A stretch of DNA of 31,843 nt from DASPWW01 sp035637595 (GTDB taxonomy: Bacteria; Actinomycetota; Thermoleophilia; Solirubrobacterales; 70-9). The stretch covers positions 1-31,843 of the forward strand of contig DASPWW010000057.1 of assembly GCA_035637595.1 (NCBI GenBank). The letters run 5' to 3'. Numbering within the stretch: position 1 is the first letter of the stretch; every line of letters starts with the position of its first letter. The notes under the pieces are model-generated. The model worked only from the letters and a program-made list of their open reading frames with translations. It was not told the DNA's origin and did not search any database. The position numbers and the translations under genes are program-made. This document shows, one piece after another, positions 1 through 7,591 of this stretch.

Positions 1-4
1 AGCC

Positions 5-976
5 GTGAGCACGCGCGAGCACAAGACGCGATCGCGAGCCAACCCCGGCGGGATGGACGTGCTGAAGGTGCTCGGCAGCGACGTGCATGGGCTGCGCGAC
101 CGCAAGCCCGCGTGGTTCAAGGTCCCGGCCCCCGGCAGCCCCCGCTACCGCGAGCTGCGCGCGCGCATCGAGGCCGACAACCTGCACACGGTCTGCCAGG
201 AAGCGGCCTGCCCCAACATCGGCGACTGCTGGGAGCGCGGCACCGCCACCTTCATGATCCTCGGCGATGTCTGCACGCGCCGCTGCGGGTTCTGCAACGT
301 CCAGACCGGCAAGCCGACCTGGAACGACCCGCTCGAGCCGATGCGGGTCGCCGCGACCGTCAAGCGCATGGGGCTGCGCCACGCGGTGATCACCTCGGTC
401 GATCGCGATGACCTGCCCGACTACGGCGCCGGGGCCTTCGTCGGGGTCATCCGATCGATCCGCCTGCAGGCCCCCGGCTGCAAGGTCGAGGTGCTGACCC
501 CCGACTTCCGCGGCCAGGAGATGCCCCTGGCGAAGGTGATCCACGAGCGGCCCGACGTCTTCAACCACAACGTCGAAACGGTCCCACGGCTCTACCCACT
601 GGCTCGTCGAGGCTCGCGCTTTCAGCGCTCGTGCCGCGTGCTCAAGCTCGCCAAGGAGATCGGCGGCGACGAGGTCGTGACGAAGTCGGGGCTCATGGTC
701 GGGCTCGGCGAGGACTTCGATGAGATGGTCGAGGCGTTCGCGATTCTGCGCGAGCATCGCGTCCAGGTCCTGACCGTGGGCCAGTACCTGCGGCCGACGG
801 AGGGCCATCTCCCCGTGGATCGCTACTGGCATCCAGAGGAGTTCGAGGCGCTCGAGCGCGCCGCGTACGAGCTCGGCTTCGAGTCGGTAGCCGCCGGCCC
901 GCTCGTCCGCAGCTCCTACCACGCGGACGAGCAGGTTCCCGCGCCCGCCGTGGCAGCGGGCGGCATCGCGCGCTGA
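5..976 (+). CDS. lipA: Lipoyl synthase
   Basis: Radical-SAM enzyme that inserts two sulfurs into octanoyl groups on E2 and GcvH proteins in the cytosol. The auxiliary-cluster cysteines are C64, C69 and C75 (in VCQEAACPNIGDCW). The radical-SAM CxxxCxxC is C90, C94, C97 (CTRRCGFC). The conserved RSSYHA near residue 302 carries the serine ligand of the auxiliary cluster. MILGD, ITSVDRDDL, FNHNVETVP and TKSGLMVGLGE are family signatures. At 323 aa it is a normal length. The GTG start at position 5 sits in GTGA, so it may overlap the stop of an upstream gene (lipB would be typical) outside the window; ATG at 53 is the alternative start. Function is certain; only the start is open. Confidence 0.96.
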   Translation: MSTREHKTRSRANPGGMDVLKVLGSDVHGLRDRKPAWFKVPAPGSPRYRELRARIEADNLHTVCQEAACPNIGDCWERGTATFMILGDVCTRRCGFCNVQTGKPTWNDPLEPMRVAATVKRMGLRHAVITSVDRDDLPDYGAGAFVGVIRSIRLQAPGCKVEVLTPDFRGQEMPLAKVIHERPDVFNHNVETVPRLYPLARRGSRFQRSCRVLKLAKEIGGDEVVTKSGLMVGLGEDFDEMVEAFAILREHRVQVLTVGQYLRPTEGHLPVDRYWHPEEFEALERAAYELGFESVAAGPLVRSSYHADEQVPAPAVAAGGIAR

Positions 977-1011
977 CGCCACCGACTCTCAGGGTCCTCG
1001 AATAGAGTGGC

Positions 1012-1040
1012 GCCGCCGCGCCAGCCCTTGGCGCGGCGGC
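1012..1040. terminator. GC-rich hairpin downstream of lipA
   Basis: Perfect 12-bp inverted repeat (GCCGCCGCGCCA / TGGCGCGGCGGC) around the loop GCCCT, 36 nt after the lipA stop. It has no T-tract, as is usual in high-GC actinobacteria. A -10-like TAGAGT lies at 1003-1008 just before it, so it could instead be the 5' leader structure of the lipoprotein mRNA that starts at 1090. Confidence 0.55.
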
Positions 1041-1089
1041 TGGCCCAGGCTGCCGGCCCTGAATCAACGACAAGAAGGGAGCGGGACGA

Positions 1090-1410
1090 ATGTCCGAGCA
1101 CGGATCGACGTCACGACGCTTCGGCCGGCGGGCGCTGAGCGCCGTCGCCGTCCTATCGATTGCCGCGACCGGTGCCGCGTGGTCCGGGTGTGGCGATGAC
1201 GACAACTCCGATGAGGTCCAGCAGGCCGTCGACCAGGCCAACTCGACCGCGGAGCAGATCTCCGAGGAGGCCCAGCAGCAGGCCAACGAGGCACAGCAGG
1301 AGGCCCAGGAGGCCGTCGACCAGGCGAACGAGGATGCCGACCAGGCGACCGAGGACGCCGACCAGGCTGCCCAGGACGCGCAGGACCAGGCCGACAGCTA
1401 CGGCAAGTAA
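1090..1410 (+). CDS. Small Ala/Gln-rich coiled-coil lipoprotein
   Basis: Unrecognised 106-aa protein. The N-terminus is a signal peptide: basic RRFGRR, then an Ala-rich hydrophobic stretch at about 15-31, ending in WSGC with Cys34. This is a lipobox-like site, although Trp at -3 is atypical. The mature part (about 73 aa) is almost entirely Ala, Gln, Glu and Asp in heptad-like units (DQANEDA, DQATEDA, DQAAQDA), so a continuous Ala-type coiled coil is expected at about 43-102. It ends in Tyr-Gly-Lys. The overall plan (lipid-Cys, Ala coil, C-terminal Y-x-K) resembles Braun lipoprotein Lpp, but this is an analogy of architecture, not shown homology. The start is supported by AGAAGGGAG upstream of ATG. 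Confidence 0.8.
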   Translation: MSEHGSTSRRFGRRALSAVAVLSIAATGAAWSGCGDDDNSDEVQQAVDQANSTAEQISEEAQQQANEAQQEAQEAVDQANEDADQATEDADQAAQDAQDQADSYGK

Positions 1411-1426
1411 TCCAAGCGATCGGGTT

Positions 1427-1455
1427 GCGCGCCCGCGCCTCGAGCGCGGGCGCGC
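1427..1455. terminator. Bidirectional terminator hairpin between convergent genes
   Basis: Perfect 12-bp inverted repeat (GCGCGCCCGCGC / GCGCGGGCGCGC), loop CTCGA. It lies between the stop at 1410 (+) and the stop at 1493 (-). The position and symmetry fit termination from both sides. Confidence 0.7.
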
Positions 1456-1492
1456 GCACCCGCCCCTGGCGCCGCACTGAGCCCGCCGGGGC

Positions 1493-2203
1493 TTAGGGAG
1501 CGAGGCGGCGCAGCAAGCTCCCGTCGGCGGCGATCGAGAACACCGTCGGTACGACGGTGATCCCGTACTTGCGCGCCAGGTCGGGGCGCTCGCGGACGTC
1601 GAGCTTGACCAGCGGCCGCTCGCGCTCGGACAGCCGTTTCTCCCAGACACGGCAGTCCGCGCACCATGGATGGGTGAACTCGACGTACGCCTCGCGCGCC
1701 CCGTCGAGCCCTGGGAGGTCGTCGGGGTCAATGCGGTCATGGTGGCGCGGAGAGATCCCGCGCAGCCGCGCGACCGCGCGGTAGACCTCGCAACCGGCGC
1801 AGAAGCCGGTCGTCGCCGCCAGCAGGGCCAGCCCGGCGACGAGCAGGCCGAGCGCGGTCGCGAGCCCCCCGGCTCCGAGCCACCACGCGGCGGCGGCGAG
1901 GCCGAGGATGGTCGTCCCTATCACGTTGGCGAGCCGGGGCGGGCGCGAGTCCTCGAGCGGCCCCTCGCCGAAGCGCGGCTGGACGAGCTTGAAGTAGGCG
2001 AGACACGGCAGGCAGTATTGGCGGCCCAGGGTCAGGCCCATGAGGATCTGAGCCGACATCAACGCCCACGCAAGCGGCCAGCCGAATATCGCGCCGAGCA
2101 GGGCGACGGTGCCCGTCACCGCCTGCGAGAAGCGCGGCGCGCGCGAGTCGATGACGTCGGTGTCGCGAAACGGATCGGCGCTGGGAGCGGCGCGTTCTGC
2201 CAT
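1493..2203 (-). CDS. DUF4395 membrane protein fused to a thioredoxin domain
   Basis: 236-aa two-part protein. Residues about 25-150 form a multi-span membrane domain of the DUF4395 type with two CxxC pairs, C64-LP-C67 and C135-AG-C138 (FCAGCEVY is the family signature). Residues about 170-236 are a thioredoxin fold with active site W-CADC (C181/C184) and the cis-proline segment VVPT. A role in thiol-disulfide exchange at the membrane is likely; the direction (reductive or oxidative) and the partners cannot be read. Gene fusions of this kind are known in actinobacteria. No strong Shine-Dalgarno is seen; CACACT ends 7 nt before the ATG, consistent with a leaderless mRNA. Divergent from the rhomboid gene. 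Confidence 0.85.
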   Translation of the reverse strand: MAERAAPSADPFRDTDVIDSRAPRFSQAVTGTVALLGAIFGWPLAWALMSAQILMGLTLGRQYCLPCLAYFKLVQPRFGEGPLEDSRPPRLANVIGTTILGLAAAAWWLGAGGLATALGLLVAGLALLAATTGFCAGCEVYRAVARLRGISPRHHDRIDPDDLPGLDGAREAYVEFTHPWCADCRVWEKRLSERERPLVKLDVRERPDLARKYGITVVPTVFSIAADGSLLRRLAP

Positions 2204-2271
2204 GTCCCTCAGTGTGGCGTACCCGCTTCGCCGGGTCGAGACACCCGTCGCGCTCTAGGCTTGGCGCCGCT

Positions 2272-3093
2272 TTGATCCCCCTAAAGGACAACATCCCCAC
2301 CTCGAGGTTCCCGATCGTCACGGTGGCGCTGATCGCGCTCAACGTGGCGGTCTTCGTCTGGCAGCTCACCGCCTCCAGCGAGCCGGGCACGGCCTCCTCA
2401 CGATCGCTCGCGGCCGCGGGCGCCTCGGAGCGCGACCAGGTCGTGATCGAGTACGGCGCGATCCCGCGCGAGATCACCGAGCCGGGCACCTACTGCGTTC
2501 CAAAGGTGCGCCGCGGCGAGCCCGCGCCGTGCGGCACCCGCCAGGACATCGAGGAGAGCGAGGGCGTCGATCAGGCGCCGTGGTGGCTGACGATCTTCAG
2601 CTCGATGTTCCTTCACGCGGACATTCTTCACATCGCCGGGAACATGCTCTTCCTGTGGGTGTTCGGCAACAACATCGAGGACGCGACGGGACGCGTGCGC
2701 TTCATCGCCTTCTACCTGCTGGCGGGGGTGGCGGCGGTCTACGCCCAGTCCGTGCTCGATCCGGAGTCCACCCAGCCGACGATCGGCGCCAGCGGGGCGG
2801 TGGCCGGGGTCTTAGGCGGGTATGCGCTCCTGCACCCGCGGGCGCGCGTTCTGACCCTCGTCTTCATCATCTTCTTCGTGACCGTCGTCGAGATCCCGGC
2901 GATGATCATGCTGGGAATCTGGTTCGTGCTCCAGTTCCTGCCCGCGGTGGGCCAGCTCGCCACCCCGGAAGTCGCCGGCGAGGGAGGCGGCGTCGCCTAC
3001 CTTGCGCACGTCGGGGGCTTTATCTTCGGCCTCGCACTGATCAAGCTGTTCGCCTACCGGCGCCAGGCCCCCCCGACCCACCCCGCCTACTGA
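2272..3093 (+). CDS. Rhomboid-family intramembrane serine protease
   Basis: 273-aa polytopic protein. It begins MIPLKDNIPT, the usual opening of this subfamily, which fixes the start at a TTG codon although the frame is open 20 codons further upstream. The catalytic serine is S174 in GASGA and the partner His246 is in YLAHVGG; HADILHIAGNM (H120, N124) is the conserved oxyanion-side motif. A hydrophilic insert with two Cys lies at about 35-100, between TM1 and TM2. Six or seven hydrophobic segments are visible. A -10-like TAGGCT at 2256-2261 lies 10 nt before TTG without a Shine-Dalgarno, suggesting a very short or absent leader. The substrate is unknown. Confidence 0.93.
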   Translation: MIPLKDNIPTSRFPIVTVALIALNVAVFVWQLTASSEPGTASSRSLAAAGASERDQVVIEYGAIPREITEPGTYCVPKVRRGEPAPCGTRQDIEESEGVDQAPWWLTIFSSMFLHADILHIAGNMLFLWVFGNNIEDATGRVRFIAFYLLAGVAAVYAQSVLDPESTQPTIGASGAVAGVLGGYALLHPRARVLTLVFIIFFVTVVEIPAMIMLGIWFVLQFLPAVGQLATPEVAGEGGGVAYLAHVGGFIFGLALIKLFAYRRQAPPTHPAY

Positions 3094-3125
3094 GGCCCGC
3101 GATCGACTCCGACGTCAGGACAGCG

Positions 3126-3287
3126 GTGATCGTCGTAGGGGTCTTCTTCTGCGTCGTGTTCGGCCTGATGACGTTTGCCGTCGTCGCCAAGGACGGGCTC
3201 GACGTGCTCAGCGTCACCGCCTTCGCAATCGTCGCGATGGTGCTGATCGGGTTGCTCGGGGCGGTGCGCAACCCGCCCGGCAAGTAG
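3126..3287 (+). CDS. Small two-span membrane protein
   Basis: About 53 aa, just behind the rhomboid gene. Two clear hydrophobic helices are seen (IVVGVFFCVVFGLMTFAVVA and DVLSVTAFAIVAMVLIGLLG), ending NPPGK. The reading frame is open further upstream in a shadow of the rhomboid gene, so the start is a judgement: GTG at 3126 has AGGA at 3117-3120 in front of it. No family recognised. The tandem arrangement suggests co-transcription with the protease. Confidence 0.6.
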   Translation: MIVVGVFFCVVFGLMTFAVVAKDGLDVLSVTAFAIVAMVLIGLLGAVRNPPGK

Positions 3288-3353
3288 CCGCTGCGGCAGA
3301 CCAGGCCGATGCGACTCGGACCGTCGCCTGATCGCGCTAGCTTGGGGGCAGGG

Positions 3354-4346
3354 ATGAAGGAGACGCGGGGCCGCTTCAGTGCGACGCGGGCGACGATCGC
3401 CTGCCTGCTGGTGGTGGCCGTGGCCGCGGCGTGGGTGGTCGCGGCGAACGAGCCCTGGAACGATGAGCCGGCGGCGACCGCCGTTCCCCCCACGGCCTCG
3501 CTTCGGACCGCCGCTCTCCCGGCCTCCACGGCCCCGGTCGAAAAGCCGCCGCGGCGAAGCGAGGCGGCGAAGTACGCGCTCGATCCGCGTCCGGCGCGGC
3601 TCCCGGCGCAGGTCGACTTCGACAAGCCGCCGGCGGCCGGCGTCCTGTTCGACGTCGACAGCGGCGAGATCCTGTGGCAGAAGGCGCCGACCCGCGAGCT
3701 CGCGATCGCGAGCCTTACGAAGATGATGACCGCGCTCATCATCGCCGAGCGCCACCGGCCCGGCGAGAAGGTCCTGATCACCGACGAGGCGCTGGCCTAC
3801 GAGGGCTCGGGTGTGGGCGTGCTGCCCGGCGGTAAGAAGGTGCCCCTCGAGGCGATGCTCAACGGGCTGCTGCTGGTGTCGGGAAACGACGCCGCGATCG
3901 CGCTCGCCCAGCACGACGCCGGCAGCGTCGGCGACTTCGTGCGGCGCATGAACCGGCGCGCCCGCCAGCTCGGGCTCACTTGCAGCCACTTCACTAGCCC
4001 GCACGGCCTCCAGGATGAGGGCAATTACTCGTGCCCGCGAGACCTCGCGGCGATCGCCCGAGCCGACCTCGCCGAGCCGCGGATCCGCGCCATCGTGGGC
4101 GACGACCACGAGCGCTTCCCCTTCCCGATCAAGGGCGGCTACCTCGACCTGTGGAACAACAACCCGTTGATCCAGAACGGGACGCCCGGAATCACCGGGG
4201 TGAAGACCGGCTACACCGAAGCGGCCGGGCGCTGCTACGTGATCACGCGCCGGATCGGCGGCCGCCACCTCGGGGTCGTGCTGCTCGACTCACCCCACCC
4301 GCTGCCCCAGATCAACGAGCTGATGGAGGCCGGAGCGGAGGCGTAG
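3354..4346 (+). CDS. dacA: D-alanyl-D-alanine carboxypeptidase (PBP5-like, peptidase S11)
   Basis: Serine D,D-carboxypeptidase that trims the terminal D-Ala from peptidoglycan stem peptides outside the membrane. All three penicillin-binding motifs are present: S120-LTK-123, S176-G-N178 and K284-T-G286. A hydrophobic segment at 13-31 acts as signal or anchor, followed by a Pro/Ala-rich linker to about 85. At 330 aa it lacks the long C-terminal beta-domain of E. coli PBP5, as is common in actinobacterial members. I chose ATG at 3354 over ATG at 3309 because a -10-like TAGCTT ends at 3343 and the sequence MKETRGRF leads straight into the signal. The symbol is by family only. Confidence 0.92.
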   Translation: MKETRGRFSATRATIACLLVVAVAAAWVVAANEPWNDEPAATAVPPTASLRTAALPASTAPVEKPPRRSEAAKYALDPRPARLPAQVDFDKPPAAGVLFDVDSGEILWQKAPTRELAIASLTKMMTALIIAERHRPGEKVLITDEALAYEGSGVGVLPGGKKVPLEAMLNGLLLVSGNDAAIALAQHDAGSVGDFVRRMNRRARQLGLTCSHFTSPHGLQDEGNYSCPRDLAAIARADLAEPRIRAIVGDDHERFPFPIKGGYLDLWNNNPLIQNGTPGITGVKTGYTEAAGRCYVITRRIGGRHLGVVLLDSPHPLPQINELMEAGAEA

Positions 4347-4351
4347 GCGGC

Positions 4352-4368
4352 AGCGCCGCCGGGGCGCT
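4352..4368. terminator. Short hairpin between convergent genes
   Basis: AGCGCC / GGCGCT, 6-bp stem with loop GCCGG, filling the 21-nt gap between two convergent stop codons. Short but well placed for bidirectional termination. Confidence 0.35.
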
Positions 4369-4712
4369 CAGGCGGCACCGCCCCAGAGGATCATCGAGCT
4401 GCGGTCGTCGGGGTCCATGCGGACCTTCACGTCGGCGCCCTCGGTGGCCCAGCTCCCCATCGTCTGTTCGTGCATGTACTGGACGAAGGTGGCGGGGTAG
4501 GGCGCGCCGTCGGCGGGACGCACCTCGACCTCTACCTCGTACTCGGTGCCGCCGCCCGCGTCGGTGCGGCCCGTCGGGGCAAGGCGCTTGATCGTCGCCG
4601 GGGCCTCGACGCCGGACTGATTGAGCTTCGTGACCTTCTGCATGTACTCCATGTCCTGAGAGCTCGGCATCCCGGACTGCATCGCGTCCTTGAACTGGTC
4701 CATGAAGCCCAT
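4368..4712 (-). CDS. Small conserved-looking protein of unknown function
   Basis: 114 aa, no signal peptide. The N-terminal 35 residues are helical and Met-rich (MGFMDQFKDAMQSGM, MEYMQKVTKL). The rest looks like a small beta-barrel: alternating hydrophobic strands APATIKRL, EYEVEVEVRP, YPATFVQYM, ADVKVRMDP, ending MILWGGAA. I do not recognise a named family. The start is supported by GGGGGAAG ahead of the ATG and a TAGACT promoter-like hexamer about 30 nt further up. Confidence 0.75.
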   Translation of the reverse strand: MGFMDQFKDAMQSGMPSSQDMEYMQKVTKLNQSGVEAPATIKRLAPTGRTDAGGGTEYEVEVEVRPADGAPYPATFVQYMHEQTMGSWATEGADVKVRMDPDDRSSMILWGGAA

Positions 4713-4762
4713 GGCTTCCCCCTTCGTCGATTTGCGGAGGCAGTCTAGGGCGCCGCTGCGAC

Positions 4763-5083
4763 CTAGGGAGCGGCGACCTCGCCGGGAAACGGCTTCGTGT
4801 CGGCGACCTCGTGGATCGCGACCTCGGGCCGCGCCGAGATCAGCTCACCGAGGCGCCGCGCGAACTCGTGCAGGTGCGGCTGGGCGAAGTGGCGATCGAG
4901 CGCCTCGCGGTCGGCCCACTCCTCGACGGCGATGAAGCTGAGCGGATCCTCGACCGCCGTGAAGAAGCCGTAGCGCATGCACCCCTCCTCGCGCCGCGAG
5001 TTGCCCTGCATCTCCTCGAACGCCGCGATCAGATCGTCGCGATCCTCGGGGCGGCATTCGACTCGACCGATCACGATCAGCAC
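4763..5083 (-). CDS. Antibiotic-biosynthesis-monooxygenase (YgiN-like) domain protein
   Basis: 106-aa single ABM domain, a dimeric ferredoxin-like alpha+beta barrel whose members oxidise quinols or aromatic compounds without a cofactor, or act as small ligand-binding proteins. Visible signatures: the opening strand LIVIGRVECRPEDRDDLIAAFEEM, then EEGCMRYGFFTAVEDP, FIAVEEWADREALDRHFAQPHLHEF. I chose GTG at 5083 because TATGCT (5096-5091) ends 7 nt before it and there is no ribosome binding site, giving a leaderless start; ATG at 5095 would lie inside that -10 box. Divergent from the acyl-CoA dehydrogenase gene. The substrate cannot be told. Confidence 0.85.
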   Translation of the reverse strand: MLIVIGRVECRPEDRDDLIAAFEEMQGNSRREEGCMRYGFFTAVEDPLSFIAVEEWADREALDRHFAQPHLHEFARRLGELISARPEVAIHEVADTKPFPGEVAAP

Positions 5084-5090
5084 ACCCGAG

Positions 5091-5100
5091 AGCATAGAGT
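5091..5100. promoter_or_regulatory. Overlapping divergent -10 elements
   Basis: AGCATAGAGT reads TATGCT on the minus strand (7 nt before the GTG of the ABM gene) and TAGAGT on the plus strand (upstream of the acyl-CoA dehydrogenase). The two hexamers share the central TA, so polymerase could occupy only one direction at a time. Inferred from sequence pattern. Confidence 0.5.
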
Positions 5101-5138
5101 CCGGAATCACCCCCGATTTCGAGAGAGGAAGGCGGCAC

Positions 5139-6914
5139 ATGGCGAGCGTCGATCAGCGACCGCAGGCGACCGAGCGGGCCGCGGCGGACGACGCCGACCC
5201 GGAAGCGGTGCTGTTCAACCCCAGGGCCTACGACGGCGCCGGGCTCGATCCCGAGTCGCGCCGGTTGATGCTGGCGACGATCGAGTTCTTCGAGTCACGC
5301 GGCAAGCGGGTGCTCAAGGAGCACGACCGCGATCACGTCTGGTACGCGGACTTCCTCGAGTTCGTCAAGCGCGAGCGCGTCTTCGCCACCCTGCTGACGC
5401 CGGCGTCCGAGGCCGGTGGCGATCCGGAGAAGCGCTGGGACACGCGCCGGATCTGCGCCTTCAACGAGATCACCGCGTTCTATGGGCTCGTCTACTGGTA
5501 CACGTGGCAGGTCTCGATCCTCGGTCTGGGACCGATATGGCAGAGCGAGAACGCGGCGGCGCGACGGCGGGCCGCGGAGCTTCTAGACGACGGCGCGATC
5601 TTCGCCTTCGGGCTCTCCGAGAAGCAGCACGGCGCCGACATCTACTCGACCGACATGGTCCTGACCCCCGACGGCGACGGCTTTCGGGCCAACGGCGGCA
5701 AGTACTACATAGGCAACGGCAACCTCGCCGGGATGGTCTCGGTGTTCGGCCGCCGCGACGGCGTCGAGGGGCCGGACGGCTACGTCTTCTTCGCCGCCGA
5801 CAGTCAGCATCCGGCATACCGGCTGATCAAGAACGTCGTCAACTCACAGTCCTACGTCAGCCAGTTCGAGCTCGAGGACTACCCGGTTCGCGCCGAGGAC
5901 GTGCTGCACACCGGCCCCGCGGCGTTCGACGCGGCGCTCAACACGGTCAACATCGGCAAGTTCAACCTCGGCTTCGCCTCGATCGGGATCTGCGAGCACG
6001 CCCTCTACGAAGCGATCACGCACGCCGACGGCCGAATCCTCTACGGCATCCGGGTCACCGACTTCCCACACGTTCGCCAGGCATTCGCCGACGCCTACGC
6101 CCGGCTCGTCGCGATGAAGCTGTTCGGCGAGCGCGCGATCGACTACATGCGCTGCGCCGGACCTGAGGATCGACGCTACCTGCTCTACAACCCGATCACG
6201 AAGATGAAGGTCACCACCGAGGGCGAGCGGGTGATCGACCTGCTCTGGGACGTGATCGCCGCCAAGGGGTTCGAGAAGGACATGTACTTCGAGATGGCGG
6301 CGCGTGACATCCGTGCGCTGCCGAAGCTCGAGGGGACGGTCCACGTGAACATGGCCCTGGTCCTCAAGTTCATGGCCAACTACCTTTTCGAACCGGCCGA
6401 GTACGAGCCGGTGCCCGAGCGCCACGACCCGGCCGAGGACGAGTTCCTGTTTCGCCAGGGCCCCGCGCGCGGCCTCGGGAAGATCCGCTTCCATGATTGG
6501 CGCGCCGCCTACGACGGGTTTGCGGAGGTGCCCAACGTGGCGCGCTTCGCCGAGCAGGCCGAGGGACTGACGACGCTGCTCACGACGGCGCCGCCATCCG
6601 AGGGGCAGATCAGGGACCTGGACTTCATGCTCACGCTTGGAGAGCTGTTCACGCTCGTCGTCTACGGACAGCTGATCCTCGAGCAGGCCGCGCTGCGCGA
6701 GCTCGCGACCGACACGATCGACCAGATCTTCGACGTGATGGTGCGCGACTTCTCGGCCTACGCGGCGGCGCTTCACGGCCGCTCGTCCTCGACCGACGCG
6801 CAGCAGGCGTGGGCGCTCGCGCAGGTCCGCAAGCCGATCGTGTCCGAGGACCGCTTCGAGAGCGTGTGGGAGAGGGTGCGCGCGCTGGCCGGCGCGTACG
6901 AGATGCGGCCTTAG
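5139..6914 (+). CDS. Acyl-CoA dehydrogenase family protein
   Basis: 591-aa FAD enzyme of the acyl-CoA dehydrogenase superfamily, expected to form the alpha-beta double bond of an acyl-CoA in fatty-acid or related degradation. The middle domain has FAFGLSEKQHGAD (about 155-167) and GGKYYIGNGNLAG (186-198). The catalytic-base region LEGT puts Glu at residue 398, as in the YEGT motif of family members. It is longer than the usual ~390 aa: an N-terminal domain of about 100 aa and a C-terminal helical extension of about 170 aa make it FadE5/very-long-chain-like in size. The start has AGAGGAAGG before the ATG; the open frame further upstream is antisense to the ABM gene. The exact substrate is unknown. 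Confidence 0.88.
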   Translation: MASVDQRPQATERAAADDADPEAVLFNPRAYDGAGLDPESRRLMLATIEFFESRGKRVLKEHDRDHVWYADFLEFVKRERVFATLLTPASEAGGDPEKRWDTRRICAFNEITAFYGLVYWYTWQVSILGLGPIWQSENAAARRRAAELLDDGAIFAFGLSEKQHGADIYSTDMVLTPDGDGFRANGGKYYIGNGNLAGMVSVFGRRDGVEGPDGYVFFAADSQHPAYRLIKNVVNSQSYVSQFELEDYPVRAEDVLHTGPAAFDAALNTVNIGKFNLGFASIGICEHALYEAITHADGRILYGIRVTDFPHVRQAFADAYARLVAMKLFGERAIDYMRCAGPEDRRYLLYNPITKMKVTTEGERVIDLLWDVIAAKGFEKDMYFEMAARDIRALPKLEGTVHVNMALVLKFMANYLFEPAEYEPVPERHDPAEDEFLFRQGPARGLGKIRFHDWRAAYDGFAEVPNVARFAEQAEGLTTLLTTAPPSEGQIRDLDFMLTLGELFTLVVYGQLILEQAALRELATDTIDQIFDVMVRDFSAYAAALHGRSSSTDAQQAWALAQVRKPIVSEDRFESVWERVRALAGAYEMRP

Positions 6915-6987
6915 CGGCACCCGCGGTGATCCTATCCAGCAAGAAGCCGCGCCCGACCCCGAGGCACCGGGTGCGATACTCGCCCTC

Positions 6988-7572
6988 GTGCCACGCCAGG
7001 TCGCGGCTGACGACCTCCAAGTGCTCGCGGCCGTGCTCGCTCGCGCCTTCGAGCAAGACGCCGCGACGCGCTGGCTGCTCCCCGACGACGAGTCGTATAT
7101 GGGGCGGGCCACGCGGTTCTACGAACTTGCGCTACGTGAGGATCTCCCACGCGGCGGCTGCTGGACGACCGACGATCGCCAAGCGGTCGCGCTCTGGGAG
7201 CCGCCCGGCGATTGGGGGTTCGCCCAGGAGCGGCTGCCGGAGGTGCTGCCCGAGCTCCAGGACATCTACCAAGACGACTTTCAGCGGGTCGCCGAGTCCT
7301 TCGCGACCATGGTTGAGCGCCATCCCCAGGATCCGCACTGGTACCTGTGGATCATCGGAGTCGATCCGGCTCGCCAGGGCCGGGGGCACGGCGCCCAGCT
7401 GCTCGACGCGATGCTCGAGCGGGTGGACGCCGAGGGCATGCCCGCGTACCTCGAGGCGAGCACCCCTCGCAACGCCCGTCTCTACGAGCGCCACGGCTTC
7501 GAGACAACCGAGATCTGGAGCTTCCCGGGAGGCGGCCCCGAGATCGCAGGTATGTGGAGGGAGCCGCGTTGA
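6988..7572 (+). CDS. GNAT-family N-acetyltransferase
   Basis: 194-aa acetyl-CoA-dependent transferase. The acetyl-CoA loop is in VDPARQGRGHGAQLL (Q130-G135), followed by ARLYERHGFE. The GTG start is fixed by GATACT ending 7 nt before it and the lack of a Shine-Dalgarno, pointing to a leaderless transcript. The acceptor is unknown. A 12-bp direct repeat (GAGGGAGCCGCG, 7557-7568 and 7571-7582) straddles the stop codon. The next gene is convergent. Confidence 0.88.
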   Translation: MPRQVAADDLQVLAAVLARAFEQDAATRWLLPDDESYMGRATRFYELALREDLPRGGCWTTDDRQAVALWEPPGDWGFAQERLPEVLPELQDIYQDDFQRVAESFATMVERHPQDPHWYLWIIGVDPARQGRGHGAQLLDAMLERVDAEGMPAYLEASTPRNARLYERHGFETTEIWSFPGGGPEIAGMWREPR

Positions 7573-7591
7573 GGGAGCCGCGCGATTCCGG

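Noticed and set aside
2529..3125. Long plus-strand frame overlapping the rhomboid gene ahead of the small membrane protein.
   Set aside because: The overlapping part is Arg/Gly-rich shadow; only the last 53 codons look like protein.
7557..7582. 12-bp direct repeat GAGGGAGCCGCG around the GNAT stop codon.
   Set aside because: Probably simple replication slippage; no mobile-element features.
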